Shown here: piece after piece, positions 43,701 to 50,558 of the stretch | Position numbering within the stretch: position 1 is the first letter of the stretch | Layout: each line of letters opens with the position of its first letter | Notes under the pieces: generated by a model | Database searches by the model: none | What the model was told of the DNA's origin: nothing | Seen by the model: only the letters and a program-made list of their open reading frames with translations | From: Fluviicola chungangensis | GTDB lineage: Bacteria; Bacteroidota; Bacteroidia; Flavobacteriales_D; Crocinitomicaceae | NCBI RefSeq assembly: GCF_007558725.1 | Contig: NZ_VLPL01000001.1 | Location: forward strand, 602,808 to 666,807 | DNA length: 64,000 nt | Direction of reading: 5' to 3' | Translations under genes and position numbers: made by a program

Positions 43701-44090
43701 GTCAGGGCCTTCACAAGGAACGGCGCCTCCCTGAATGGCGTATCTCATTTCAAAATCCAGTGTTCCGCCAGAACAAACATCAAAACCAGGACTGGTAATA
43801 TTTGGTGTTCCCACAGCCGTTGAAGCCCAAAAATAAGGCGTATTATCCAACGAATTCCCACAGGGAGAACCATAGTTAGCCGCTCCTGACGTAGACCATC
43901 CTGCAGGAAGTGCATTGTTATTAAAGTCAAAGGCCTGATTTGACTGAGTAACGGTTCCGGAAGCCGTTAACGTAACGACAGCTCCCGGACATATCGTTAG
44001 AGGGTTTGGTCCCGCAATTGAGACTTCGCAAGTTTGAGTATACCCAGTGAGCACACCGAGCAGACACACTATAAGTAATGTTGCTTTCAT
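40728..44090 (-). CDS. Large T9SS type B surface protein with repeats, PKD and CHU_C domains
   Basis: I take the ATG at 44090, giving 1120 residues with signal MKATLLIVCLLGVLTGYTQ. After the signal comes a jellyroll-like domain (about 40-235, with FDFNNNALPAGWSTSG). Next are Ig-like modules; three of about 100 residues repeat closely (starting ISGSATVCMNDPQP, ITGDATICQYSNQP and IEGDTSLCLNENQP). A PKD domain (VSYSWDFSDGSFGSTAENPTHVF) precedes the C-terminal gliding-associated sorting domain: AFSPDGDEFNNVF, then YNRWGELIFES and WDGTYHN. It is exported by T9SS and remains on or is released from the surface. The ligand is unknown. Confidence 0.88.
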   Translation of the reverse strand: MKATLLIVCLLGVLTGYTQTCEVSIAGPNPLTICPGAVVTLTASGTVTQSNQAFDFNNNALPAGWSTSGAANYGSPCGNSLDNTPYFWASTAVGTPNITSPGFDVCSGGTLDFEMRYAIQGGAVPCEGPDEQDEGVSIEYSLDGGVTWIEFVYFSPWGFQLGANPGGNASINGATAYTNWSQFSIPIPAAAATTNTMFRWIQLNSSGNCCDNWGLDNIFINAGPCLTTNIGWDIPGSNTPSSNTITLPIYSDTVIVAGLYDNNGNLLCQSAPLTVNVFVPFINGGPDQTVCEGQNVTLAASGGTNFVWDNGVTDGVAFAPAITQTYTVNGTDLNGCAATDQVLVTVNPSNPYTLSYPDSEYCMDAADPTPNLSTPLAGTYSVSPATVTINPNTGVIDLSTSTTTTSQLYTISFTPSVPCYAVTSTQLTINALPTVDAGADATMCEGDQMIMLATGTAVSYVWGVNTPNGTTVTPPVGTTNYTATGTSAAGCTNTDVRVLTVNPMPTAVISGSATVCMNDPQPTVTFTGANATAPYTFSYSYNGGGTVQVTSNAAGVATITVPTNVAGTHQYSLISVEDASAAACLNLQQGVATIVVNDLPTASITGDATICQYSNQPQVTFTGGNTVGPYTFTYTLNGVSQTISTLNGTNMVAITIPTTTVGSFVYTLQSVQDGSSTACTANQAGTATININPLPSATIEGDTSLCLNENQPIVSFQGTNGVSPFTFTYSVNGGAPQTIVSVSGQLNMSVPTSIPGDFIYELISVQESSASMCSNVIGSDVLVRVWDLPNVFAGNDFPICDGESATLNGQGAATYVWDNYVINGVAFTPSTTLDYTVEGTDVNGCKNTDVIRVTVVPIPQVDFSATEVAGCSPLITTLTNQSTGNLNNCQWSLSNGDQYAGCGTVDMELREPGCYDVTLTVSTPEGCTNSGTKPAFLCVYPNPIADFNVTPTDLETSNTFANFFNNSYGAVSYSWDFSDGSFGSTAENPTHVFPDEEAAYYEVYLVAVSSDGCRDTTSRTVHVGEDLIYYVPNAFSPDGDEFNNVFKPVLTSGFDVNSYHLWIYNRWGELIFESLNYEEGWDGTYHNEKLLDGTYIWKIKVKHKSSDKKTELDGHVSLLK

Positions 44091-44154
44091 AGTAAGTCGT
44101 ATAAATGAATAAGAAGTAAAGATCAACGGATCTTCATCCGGTTCGAATGCTGAA

Positions 44155-44577
44155 TTATTCGACGATCAAATTTTCAATTCGTAATTCCTGGAAGTTCCAT
44201 GCTCCCGAAAAATTCGGATTACGCAGGTAGACTTTAGTTTTGTCATCAGAACCGCAAGAGGCTGTATAAACCTGGTTGGGTGACAAACTAACATAGTAGA
44301 GGCTCTCATCACTGCCATTACATCCGGCACATCCTTCATCGTATTGAACGACAATATTAAAGCCCGCATGTAAATTCGCATTGGTAAGGTTTTCAATTTT
44401 TAAAAAAGCAAATTGATAAGCTTGTTTTCCGGTTTCAACGTCACAGTCCCCACGCACATAGGATATTTTAATTTGCGGAGTAGTAATGAGCTGGTGCTCC
44501 TCCTGTGAAAACGCTGTCGAACAAAAAAGCACGCAAGCAGCAATACTTTTTGTCCATTTGAACAGATCCCTTTTCAT
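44155..44577 (-). CDS. Small secreted protein of unknown function
   Basis: A 140-residue protein with a signal peptide (AACVLFCSTAFSQ). The mature part contains EEHQLITTPQIKISYVRGDCD, a CAGCNGSDES loop and a late cysteine near residue 112. Four cysteines suggest a disulfide-stabilised sandwich. No family is recognised. It lies 64 nt upstream of the type B adhesin gene on the same strand and is probably co-transcribed with it. A TTG-N19-TATATTTG promoter 265 nt upstream is the best candidate for the pair, giving a long leader. Confidence 0.7.
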   Translation of the reverse strand: MKRDLFKWTKSIAACVLFCSTAFSQEEHQLITTPQIKISYVRGDCDVETGKQAYQFAFLKIENLTNANLHAGFNIVVQYDEGCAGCNGSDESLYYVSLSPNQVYTASCGSDDKTKVYLRNPNFSGAWNFQELRIENLIVE

Positions 44578-44841
44578 AATCTAACAGTTAGTAGCATCGG
44601 TCTATTTTAGTAGACAAATGTTTATTAATAGATGTGTGTTTAATAATAACCTCCCAAATAGTATTTTAGTCAAGTCATCTATTTTCAAGACTCTCTTTTG
44701 ACTAAACAGTCTGCCTATTTTATCAAAACACAAAAGTTGGTTACAATTCTATTATTCCAGTCGAATATTAAGGTTTCGTTTGAATCAGTCCTTAGAAAAT
44801 GGACTATGAAGATTTCAGTTTTGTTCTTTGGAGGAACATAA

Positions 44842-44871
44842 CAAATATATAATAATTTAGTTCTTATGCAA
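44842..44871 (-). promoter_or_regulatory. Promoter upstream of the secreted protein/adhesin genes
   Basis: On the minus strand TTG (44869-44871), a 19-nt spacer, then TATATTTG (44842-44849). The layout fits a Bacteroidota promoter but leaves a leader of about 260 nt before the ATG at 44577. Confidence 0.5.
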
Positions 44872-45024
44872 GAAAAACAGGAATTATTATTTCAAAAAGT
44901 TTTGATGAGGGGGGTGTTACGATTAAAACAACATGTTACGAAATTCATCAGGCAAATACTGGTAACGTCTGATTACATCTCTGTCGTTTGGAAAATTAAT
45001 GTGTCGTTCTTTTTATAACGGTTC

Positions 45025-45080
45025 ATCGGTATATACCGATATTCCGATATAGCTATTTCACTAAATTGGAATATCGGAAT
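45025..45080. promoter_or_regulatory. Operator-like palindromes upstream of the ArsR-like regulator
   Basis: A perfect 16-bp palindrome ATCGGTATATACCGAT (45025-45040) is directly followed by one arm of a 10-bp inverted repeat, ATTCCGATAT (45041-45050) with ATATCGGAAT (45071-45080). They lie 73-129 bp before the start of an ArsR-type protein and are plausible autoregulatory binding sites. Confidence 0.6.
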
Positions 45081-45153
45081 TTAACATTAATACTATTGTA
45101 ATAAATCAACTTTTCCACTAACTTAAATAAAATGCATTTATTTTAAATCAATC

Positions 45154-45444
45154 ATGGGAGCATCAAAAGATTACAATTACACACCTGAAGAACTACTTAT
45201 GTCGCAATTTGGAAGAGCAATCGGACATCCTGCAAGATCACGAATGATTAAACTGCTAAAAGAGAACAAATCATTCAGAAATACTGATATGTGCAAAATA
45301 CTGGAAATGCGGGTATCCACAATTCACGACCACATTAAGATCCTAAGAGAAGCAGATCTAATTCATATAGAGTATGCAAGGCACGCATACCACATCACAT
45401 TGAACCAGGAAAACTACCAGTTATATCTTAGCCAATTTAATTAA
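45154..45444 (+). CDS. ArsR-like winged-helix transcriptional regulator
   Basis: A 96-residue protein with a winged-helix fold. The opening helix SQFGRAIGHPARSRMIKLLKE is the family's dimer and first helix, and MCKILEMRVSTIHDHIKILREADLI is the helix-turn-helix with a recognition helix (STIHDHIK). The wing includes YARHAYHITL. No clear metal-binding cysteine set is present, so it is probably not a heavy-metal sensor. The target is unknown. Two palindromic motifs upstream suggest that it controls its own promoter. No gene downstream on the plus strand is close enough to be a certain target. Confidence 0.85.
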   Translation: MGASKDYNYTPEELLMSQFGRAIGHPARSRMIKLLKENKSFRNTDMCKILEMRVSTIHDHIKILREADLIHIEYARHAYHITLNQENYQLYLSQFN

Positions 45445-45508
45445 AGGCTTACATACCTCATAATAATCTCTGATTTATGCCCGTTTTTTTTCTGATATCT
45501 GAGACAGG

Positions 45509-45540
45509 CCTGTTGAATTCATTGTACGAAACTCAACAGG
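45509..45540. repeat. Imperfect-context inverted repeat after the ArsR-like gene
   Basis: CCTGTTGA and TCAACAGG form an 8-bp stem around a 16-nt loop. There is no T-run on either strand, so a terminator role is weak. Confidence 0.4.
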
Positions 45541-45619
45541 TATTTCAGCGCTTTCTTCTATTAAAAGAACTCTTGAATATACCCCTGCAATTAATATTTC
45601 TTTAAATGATCATCAAAGA

Positions 45620-46831
45620 TTACTTCCAGCCAAAATGCTTTTCCGCTTCATCAACGATCTGACCGCCAATTGCCAGTGAAGCTGTTGCTGCCGGTGAAGG
45701 CGCATTCAAAACATGGATGGAGTTTTCATGGAATTCAAAGCGGAAATCATCCCGGGTATCTCCGTCTTCGGCCAATAGTAATGCACGTACTCCTGCTCTG
45801 CCCGGATGAATATCTTCCATTGTCAGTGACGGAATAATCCGCTGCAATGTTTTCAGGAATAAACGTTTTGAAAACGCTCTGCGGTATTCATCGATTCCAA
45901 ATTTCATGTTATTAAAAAACAACTTCCAGGTCCCTTTGTAGGTCAATGCATCAAAAGTGTCTTTCATCGAAAAATCTGTTTTTCCGTATCCTTCGCGTTT
46001 AAAGGTGAATACCGCATTGGGTCCGCACTCGATCTCACCGTTGGTCATTCGGGTGAAATGTACGCCTAAGAACGGGAAATCAGGATTCGGCACCGGATAG
46101 ATCAAATTTTTAACCTTATGTTTCGCTTCCTCTGTCAATTCGTAGTAATCTCCGCGGAAACCAACTACTTTTTCTTTCAACTTCACACCATCCTTCTTAG
46201 CCAAACGGTCTGCTTGTAAACCTCCACAGAAAATCAAAAACTTCGCTTCGACAGTTCCTTTGTTCGTTACAATCGTAGTTTTTTCAGGTGAGCGCTCAAT
46301 ACCAATGACCTCATGCCCCAACTTCATAGCGCTTTTTGGCTGCATGGAAAGTGCTATTTCCGCCATTTTCTCTGTTGCTCCCCGAAAATCGATAATTCCG
46401 GTACAAGGAACCCAAATACCGCCGATGCTTTCCACATACGGTTCGATTTCCTTTACCCGTTTCGCATCAATCATTTCAATTCCTTCGGTATTGTTTGCCA
46501 ACCCGTTCTGAAAAATCTTATCCATGTTGGACAATTCCGATTGATCTACGGCAACCACTACTTTTCCGCAGACATCGTGTGCAATATGGTGTTCTTTGGC
46601 AAAAGCAACCAATTCATGACGACCTGCAACACAATTTTTAGCTTTCAGTGAACCCGGTTTATAATACAACCCGCTGTGAATCACTCCTGAATTGTTTCCC
46701 GTCTGATGGTCTGCCAGTTTCGCTTCTTTCTCAATCAAAACAATTGCTAAATCCGGATAACGCTTTTGCATTTTGTAAAGTGTCGCTGCACCTACTATTC
46801 CACCACCGATAATTGCTACGTCGTACGCCAT
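45620..46831 (-). CDS. lhgO: L-2-hydroxyglutarate oxidase
   Basis: I take the ATG at 46831, giving 403 residues, because the FAD-binding start YDVAIIGGGIVGAATLYKM begins there; the upstream in-frame extension is hydrophobic and unlikely. This FAD-dependent oxidoreductase removes L-2-hydroxyglutarate. Typical blocks are GNNSGVIHSGLYYKPGSLKA, VPCTGIIDFR, GVHFTRMTNGEIECGPNAV and HVLNAPSPAATASLAIG. It is divergent from the acyltransferase gene and a TACATTTG box lies upstream. Confidence 0.93.
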   Translation of the reverse strand: MAYDVAIIGGGIVGAATLYKMQKRYPDLAIVLIEKEAKLADHQTGNNSGVIHSGLYYKPGSLKAKNCVAGRHELVAFAKEHHIAHDVCGKVVVAVDQSELSNMDKIFQNGLANNTEGIEMIDAKRVKEIEPYVESIGGIWVPCTGIIDFRGATEKMAEIALSMQPKSAMKLGHEVIGIERSPEKTTIVTNKGTVEAKFLIFCGGLQADRLAKKDGVKLKEKVVGFRGDYYELTEEAKHKVKNLIYPVPNPDFPFLGVHFTRMTNGEIECGPNAVFTFKREGYGKTDFSMKDTFDALTYKGTWKLFFNNMKFGIDEYRRAFSKRLFLKTLQRIIPSLTMEDIHPGRAGVRALLLAEDGDTRDDFRFEFHENSIHVLNAPSPAATASLAIGGQIVDEAEKHFGWK

Positions 46832-46849
46832 GAATTTGTAAAATTTCTG

Positions 46850-46857
46850 CAAATGTA
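46850..46857 (-). promoter_or_regulatory. -7 promoter box for lhgO
   Basis: The minus strand reads TACATTTG, 18 nt before the ATG at 46831. The same motif appears on the opposite strand at 46885, so the divergent gap is nearly symmetric. Confidence 0.48.
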
Positions 46858-46884
46858 CTAGAAAAAGCAATAGTATATAATCAC

Positions 46885-46892
46885 TACATTTG
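46885..46892 (+). promoter_or_regulatory. -7 promoter box for the acyltransferase gene
   Basis: TACATTTG on the plus strand, 32 nt before the ATG at 46925. No TTG -33 at the usual spacing. Confidence 0.45.
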
Positions 46893-46924
46893 AACACCGT
46901 CAAAAGGAAAAACAAGAATAAACG

Positions 46925-48040
46925 ATGCAAAAAGGAAAAATTCACTTTGAAAACCTGAACGGATTGCGGTTCATTGGTGCTTTCATGGTTTTTCTTTTCC
47001 ATGCGTTTACCATCAACCGGGAAGTCTGGGGCGATTTTTTTGAATCTCCCTCATTTCGGGTTATTCGTAAATTGACTTCTATCGGACATTATGGTGTCAA
47101 TCTCTTTTTTGTCCTTAGCGGCTTTTTAATTACTTATTTGCTGTTAAAAGAATTAAAGGAAAAAGGGAAAATTCATGTGGGTTTCTTTTTGATCCGGCGA
47201 ATCCTGAGACTTTGGCCGCTTTACTTTGTAATCATCCTTTTTGGGTTCTTTGTTTTTCCTCATCTTCCATTCGGCATCCAAACGATTCATGAATTCTGGC
47301 GTTACAGCCTGTTCTTATCTAATTTTGATGAAATAATCAACGGTAGCAGGGATTCCTTAAATTTTCTCACCGCAACCTGGAGTGTCAGCATCGAAGAACA
47401 GTTTTACATCGGCTGGGCACTGGTGATTGGTTTTTTTCAATGGAAAACGATTCGCTCTTTCCGGATCTTCTTCCTGGCAGTGATTGGCTGTTCTTTCCTG
47501 TTCCGTTGGTACTATTCAGAAAATCAATCGTTTTTATATTATCATACCCTAAGTGTCATTTCAGATATGGCAATCGGTGGATTATTGGCCTCATGGGTGT
47601 TTGAAAAACCATCCATCCGGATTATAGAAGAACTCAAAAAGGGACAAATCATCGGGATTTATCTTCTCGGAACCGTTTTTTTGTACACAGCCCACAAGTT
47701 GCTTCCCGGAAGGATGATCTCTTTTGAACGATTAATCTCAGGAGTTTTTTTTGCTTTCGTCCTGGTTGAGCAACTCAAATCCAAACATTCTTTCTTCAAA
47801 GCAGACCGGATTCCTTATTTCGAACGGGCGGGAAAACTAACTTATGGTTTTTACCTGTTTCACAGCCTCCTGATATTCTATCTCTGTAAAGCATTCGAAG
47901 CATTTAATTGGAACCAGCGAGCGGGCTATTTCGTGCTCTATTTCCTATTATTACTGGTATCAAATAGTCTCTTGTCACTTATCTCTTACCGGTATTTCGA
48001 AAAACCCTTACTGAATCTTAAACGTTATTTCAGAGCATGA
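46925..48040 (+). CDS. Acyltransferase family 3 membrane protein (OafA/NodX-like)
   Basis: A 371-residue integral membrane acyltransferase. The start NLNGLRFIGAFMVFLFHAF has the conserved arginine and histidine of the family, and FFLIRRILRLWPLYF holds the R-x10-type loop. The segment TATWSVSIEEQFYIGWAL is also typical. About ten transmembrane helices are predicted from the hydrophobic blocks. Such proteins O-acylate surface glycans. The last four bases overlap the start of the GNAT gene (ATGA). Confidence 0.9.
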   Translation: MQKGKIHFENLNGLRFIGAFMVFLFHAFTINREVWGDFFESPSFRVIRKLTSIGHYGVNLFFVLSGFLITYLLLKELKEKGKIHVGFFLIRRILRLWPLYFVIILFGFFVFPHLPFGIQTIHEFWRYSLFLSNFDEIINGSRDSLNFLTATWSVSIEEQFYIGWALVIGFFQWKTIRSFRIFFLAVIGCSFLFRWYYSENQSFLYYHTLSVISDMAIGGLLASWVFEKPSIRIIEELKKGQIIGIYLLGTVFLYTAHKLLPGRMISFERLISGVFFAFVLVEQLKSKHSFFKADRIPYFERAGKLTYGFYLFHSLLIFYLCKAFEAFNWNQRAGYFVLYFLLLLVSNSLLSLISYRYFEKPLLNLKRYFRA

Positions 48041-48516
48041 TCTCAATTGAAAACATCCAACTCGGTGACAACGCAGCTATTGCGCATTTAATTCGTGAAG
48101 TCCTGACAGAATTTGGCGCCAATAAACCCGGAACGGTATTCACTGACCCAACAACAGATAACCTGTTTAAACTCTTTCAGACAAAACATGCACACTATTT
48201 CGTAGCGAAGGAACAGGGGATCATTATCGGGGGATGCGGCATTTACCCGACAGAAGGATTACCGGAAGGCTGTATTGAATTGGTGAAACTTTATGTTGCG
48301 AAAAGTCATCGGGGTGTCGGTTTGGGAAAAATGCTGATGGAAAAATCTATTTCAGCAGCAATATCAGAAGGTTACAGCGAAATCTATTTGGAAACCCTTC
48401 CCGAATTACATATTGCTGTGGGACTATACGAACATTTGGGCTTTGAGTACCTGGATCATCCCTATGGGGATTCCGGGCATTTTGCCTGTGATTTGTGGAT
48501 GCGTAAACTAGTTTAA
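48037..48516 (+). CDS. GNAT family N-acetyltransferase
   Basis: A 159-residue GNAT protein. The acetyl-CoA loop is RGVGLGKMLM (about 90-99), following VKLYVAKSH. Downstream, YLETLPELHIAVGLYEHLGFEYL is the usual last-strand motif. Its amine substrate is unknown. It overlaps the acyltransferase gene by 4 nt (ATGA), so translation is coupled. Its stop codon is the left end of a 40-bp palindrome. Confidence 0.87.
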   Translation: MISIENIQLGDNAAIAHLIREVLTEFGANKPGTVFTDPTTDNLFKLFQTKHAHYFVAKEQGIIIGGCGIYPTEGLPEGCIELVKLYVAKSHRGVGLGKMLMEKSISAAISEGYSEIYLETLPELHIAVGLYEHLGFEYLDHPYGDSGHFACDLWMRKLV

Positions 48517-48553
48517 ACACGTAGGGCGCGATTAATCGCGCCCTACGTGTTTA
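48514..48553. repeat. 40-bp perfect palindrome between convergent genes
   Basis: The two 20-nt arms are exact reverse complements with no loop. The left arm begins with the TAA stop of the GNAT gene and contains CACGTAGGGCGCGATT; the centre is ATTAAT. The core is GC rich amid AT-rich sequence. It sits between convergent genes and is followed by a T-rich stretch, so it may act as a bidirectional terminator or be a dispersed repeat element. Confidence 0.85.
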
Positions 48554-48567
48554 TCATCATTTTAATT

Positions 48568-48825
48568 TTATTGCAAACCGTTCAATTCCTCAATAAAGTA
48601 AACACCTTTATCTTCCATCATCTGACGAATAGCAGGGAAATCTTTCTTTGTCTTTGCTTCGTGGATCTTACTCAAAACGTCATCTCCAAAACTCAATGCT
48701 TCATCAATTAATTTCTCTGTAGCTTCTGTTTTGGATTCGTTATACAATTGGATTGAAAAACACTCATCCAATACGTCGATGATCATCCCGTTCAATTGCT
48801 TTTTGATTACTCTCTTATTTGCCAT
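48568..48825 (-). CDS. Small helical protein of unknown function
   Basis: I take the ATG at 48825, giving 85 residues. The protein is largely alpha-helical, with KQLNGMIIDVLDECFSIQLYN and EATEKLIDEALSFGDDVLSKI, and is acidic with scattered lysines. I recognise no family, and it has no signal peptide. It is convergent with the GNAT gene across the 40-bp palindrome. Confidence 0.65.
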   Translation of the reverse strand: MANKRVIKKQLNGMIIDVLDECFSIQLYNESKTEATEKLIDEALSFGDDVLSKIHEAKTKKDFPAIRQMMEDKGVYFIEELNGLQ

Positions 48826-48926
48826 TTTTGATACTTTTTTTGACAAATTTAAGCAATATTCACCGACATTTAGTTAATTTCTGTGGGCACGACGCCAGAT
48901 TGACAAATCAAGCATTAAAAATTCCG

Positions 48927-48934
48927 TAAATTTG
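48927..48934 (+). promoter_or_regulatory. -7 box immediately before the exonuclease/GIY-YIG gene
   Basis: TAAATTTG ends 4 nt before the GTG at 48939. It is an exact TAnnTTTG match and supports the GTG start. Confidence 0.48.
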
Positions 48935-48938
48935 TGCC

Positions 48939-50315
48939 GTGAATTACGCAATTGTAGATATCGAAACAACCGGTGGGTCAACTAAGTCTTCCAAGATTAC
49001 CGAAATCGCTATATACAAACACGACGGAACACAGATCATCGATTCCTTTGCGACCCTGGTAAACCCGGAAATACCAATCCCTGAATTCATCTCCCGGTTG
49101 ACGGGAATTCACGATAAAATGGTCGAAGATGCTCCGAAATTCTACGAAATCGCCAAACAGATTATTGAATTTACTGAAGATTGTATTTTCGTTGCTCACA
49201 ATGTTGGTTTTGATTACGGGATCATTCGACATGAATTCAAATTATTGGGATACGATTACCGGAAAGCACATTTGTGTACAGTGAGAGCATCCCGTTATGT
49301 CATCCCGGATCATGAATCTTACAGCCTGGGAAAATTGACCAAAGCACTGGGAATTAATCTGGTCGACAGGCACCGTGCGAAAGGCGATGCGGAAGCTACC
49401 GCTCATTTATTTACACTCTTATACCAAACGGATCCAAAAGGATTGCAGACTTTTATCCAGGAAGAAGTCAACCCGAAAATACTGCATCCGAACCTGGATC
49501 TCGAAATACTGGAAGAAATTCCCAACAAACCCGGAGTTTATAAGTTCTACAACGATGTGAACCAGTTGATCTATATCGGTAAAAGCAAACATATCCGGAA
49601 ACGGATCGAACAGCATCTGAAAAACTCCAAAACGCTCAAAGGTTCGATCATGAGGCAGGAAATTGCCCGTATCGAATTCGAATTAACGGGGTCTGAACTG
49701 ATTGCGTTATTGTTTGAATCCGAATTGATAAAGGTCCATAAACCATTATATAACAGGGCGCTTCGAAAAAGCACGTTTGCTTACGGATTGTTTGATTTTG
49801 AGGACCAGGCCGGGTATGTCCAGCTTTATGTCGACAAAATCAGCAAAACCTCCAGTGCACCCATTACCACTTTTACCACCAAACGGGAGGCAAACGAGTA
49901 CATTTTCAACCTGGTGGAAAAACATCAGTTGTGCCAGAAACTGTGCAGCCTGGAAAAGAGCAATGGAAGCTGTTTCGGATACAAGGTGCGTAAATGCCAC
50001 GGAGCTTGTGTAGGTGTGGAAACTCCTGAATCCTATAATTCACGGATTAGCGAATTAATCAATTTGCTGACGTTTGACGACGATAATTTCTTTATCGTGG
50101 AAAATGGCAGGGATAAGCGTGAAAAGAGTGTTATATGGATCGAAAATGGTTCTTATCGTGGTTTTGGTTTTGTTCCGTATTACACATTGAAACAAGCTCA
50201 CCGAAATTGGCTCCGTTTTATCGAGTTGCATCCCGAAGACAAAGATGCCCGAACAATTCTGCGCTATTACCTAAGAAAAAACAGCGAAACTGTCAAAATT
50301 CCTTTCGGAGGATAA
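48939..50315 (+). CDS. DnaQ-like exonuclease fused to a GIY-YIG nuclease domain
   Basis: A 458-residue protein starting at GTG, because the conserved exonuclease motif YAIVDIETTGG begins at once. Residues 1-170 are a DEDDh 3'-5' exonuclease: DIETTG (motif I), FVAHNVGFDYGI (II) and HRAKGDAEATAHLF (III). From about 190, NKPGVYKFYNDVNQLIYIGKSKHIRKRIEQHL is a GIY-YIG domain like that of UvrC and Cho. A region with cysteines (CQKLCSLEKSNGSCFGYKVRKCHGACVG) follows, as in UvrC-type proteins. It probably acts in DNA repair, cutting and trimming damaged strands. It is a known fusion, usual in Bacteroidota. Confidence 0.88.
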   Translation: MNYAIVDIETTGGSTKSSKITEIAIYKHDGTQIIDSFATLVNPEIPIPEFISRLTGIHDKMVEDAPKFYEIAKQIIEFTEDCIFVAHNVGFDYGIIRHEFKLLGYDYRKAHLCTVRASRYVIPDHESYSLGKLTKALGINLVDRHRAKGDAEATAHLFTLLYQTDPKGLQTFIQEEVNPKILHPNLDLEILEEIPNKPGVYKFYNDVNQLIYIGKSKHIRKRIEQHLKNSKTLKGSIMRQEIARIEFELTGSELIALLFESELIKVHKPLYNRALRKSTFAYGLFDFEDQAGYVQLYVDKISKTSSAPITTFTTKREANEYIFNLVEKHQLCQKLCSLEKSNGSCFGYKVRKCHGACVGVETPESYNSRISELINLLTFDDDNFFIVENGRDKREKSVIWIENGSYRGFGFVPYYTLKQAHRNWLRFIELHPEDKDARTILRYYLRKNSETVKIPFGG

Positions 50316-50508
50316 CCATCCTTCAATCTTTTCTTTGAATCAAAATATTCCCGACCAATAATGCGAGGACAAGTGAAATGATTACTATCATGGCGTGTGT
50401 TTTTACTTCATGTTCAAACGGTTCAAAAGTTAAACATTGAATCCTTCGACCGGTTGAACCCTTTCTTTCTTGATTGAACTTTTTTTGAAAGGTTGTAAAA
50501 AACAGCAT

Positions 50509-50537
50509 AAAAAAACGACCCATCTACTGAAGGGCCG
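50509..50537 (-). terminator. Intrinsic terminator after secDF
   Basis: On the minus strand CGGCCC pairs with GGGTCG (one G-T) around a 10-nt loop, followed by a T run at 50509-50515. It lies about 20 nt past the secDF stop. Confidence 0.7.
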
Positions 50538-50558
50538 CTCTCAATTAGTTAAGTCTGT

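Larger units (their letters stand above)
44578..45153. other. 576-bp AT-rich divergent intergenic region
   Basis: This gap separates the minus-strand secreted-protein gene from the plus-strand ArsR-like gene. I find a promoter for the minus strand (44842-44871), a short repeat GTCTA/TAGAC (44600-44615), an inverted repeat TTAGTCAA/TTGACTAA (44666-44705), and operator-like palindromes next to the ArsR gene (45025-45080). No coding frame convinces me. Confidence 0.6.

Noticed and set aside
46832-47002. Longer form of lhgO from the upstream in-frame ATG at 47002
   Set aside because: The extension is hydrophobic and unlike the family, covers the divergent promoters and overlaps the acyltransferase gene. 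The FAD motif starts right after 46831.
50323-50391. A 22-codon minus-strand frame encoding one hydrophobic helix
   Set aside because: It is very short, has no clear promoter or RBS, and lies after the secDF terminator. I cannot support it as a gene.
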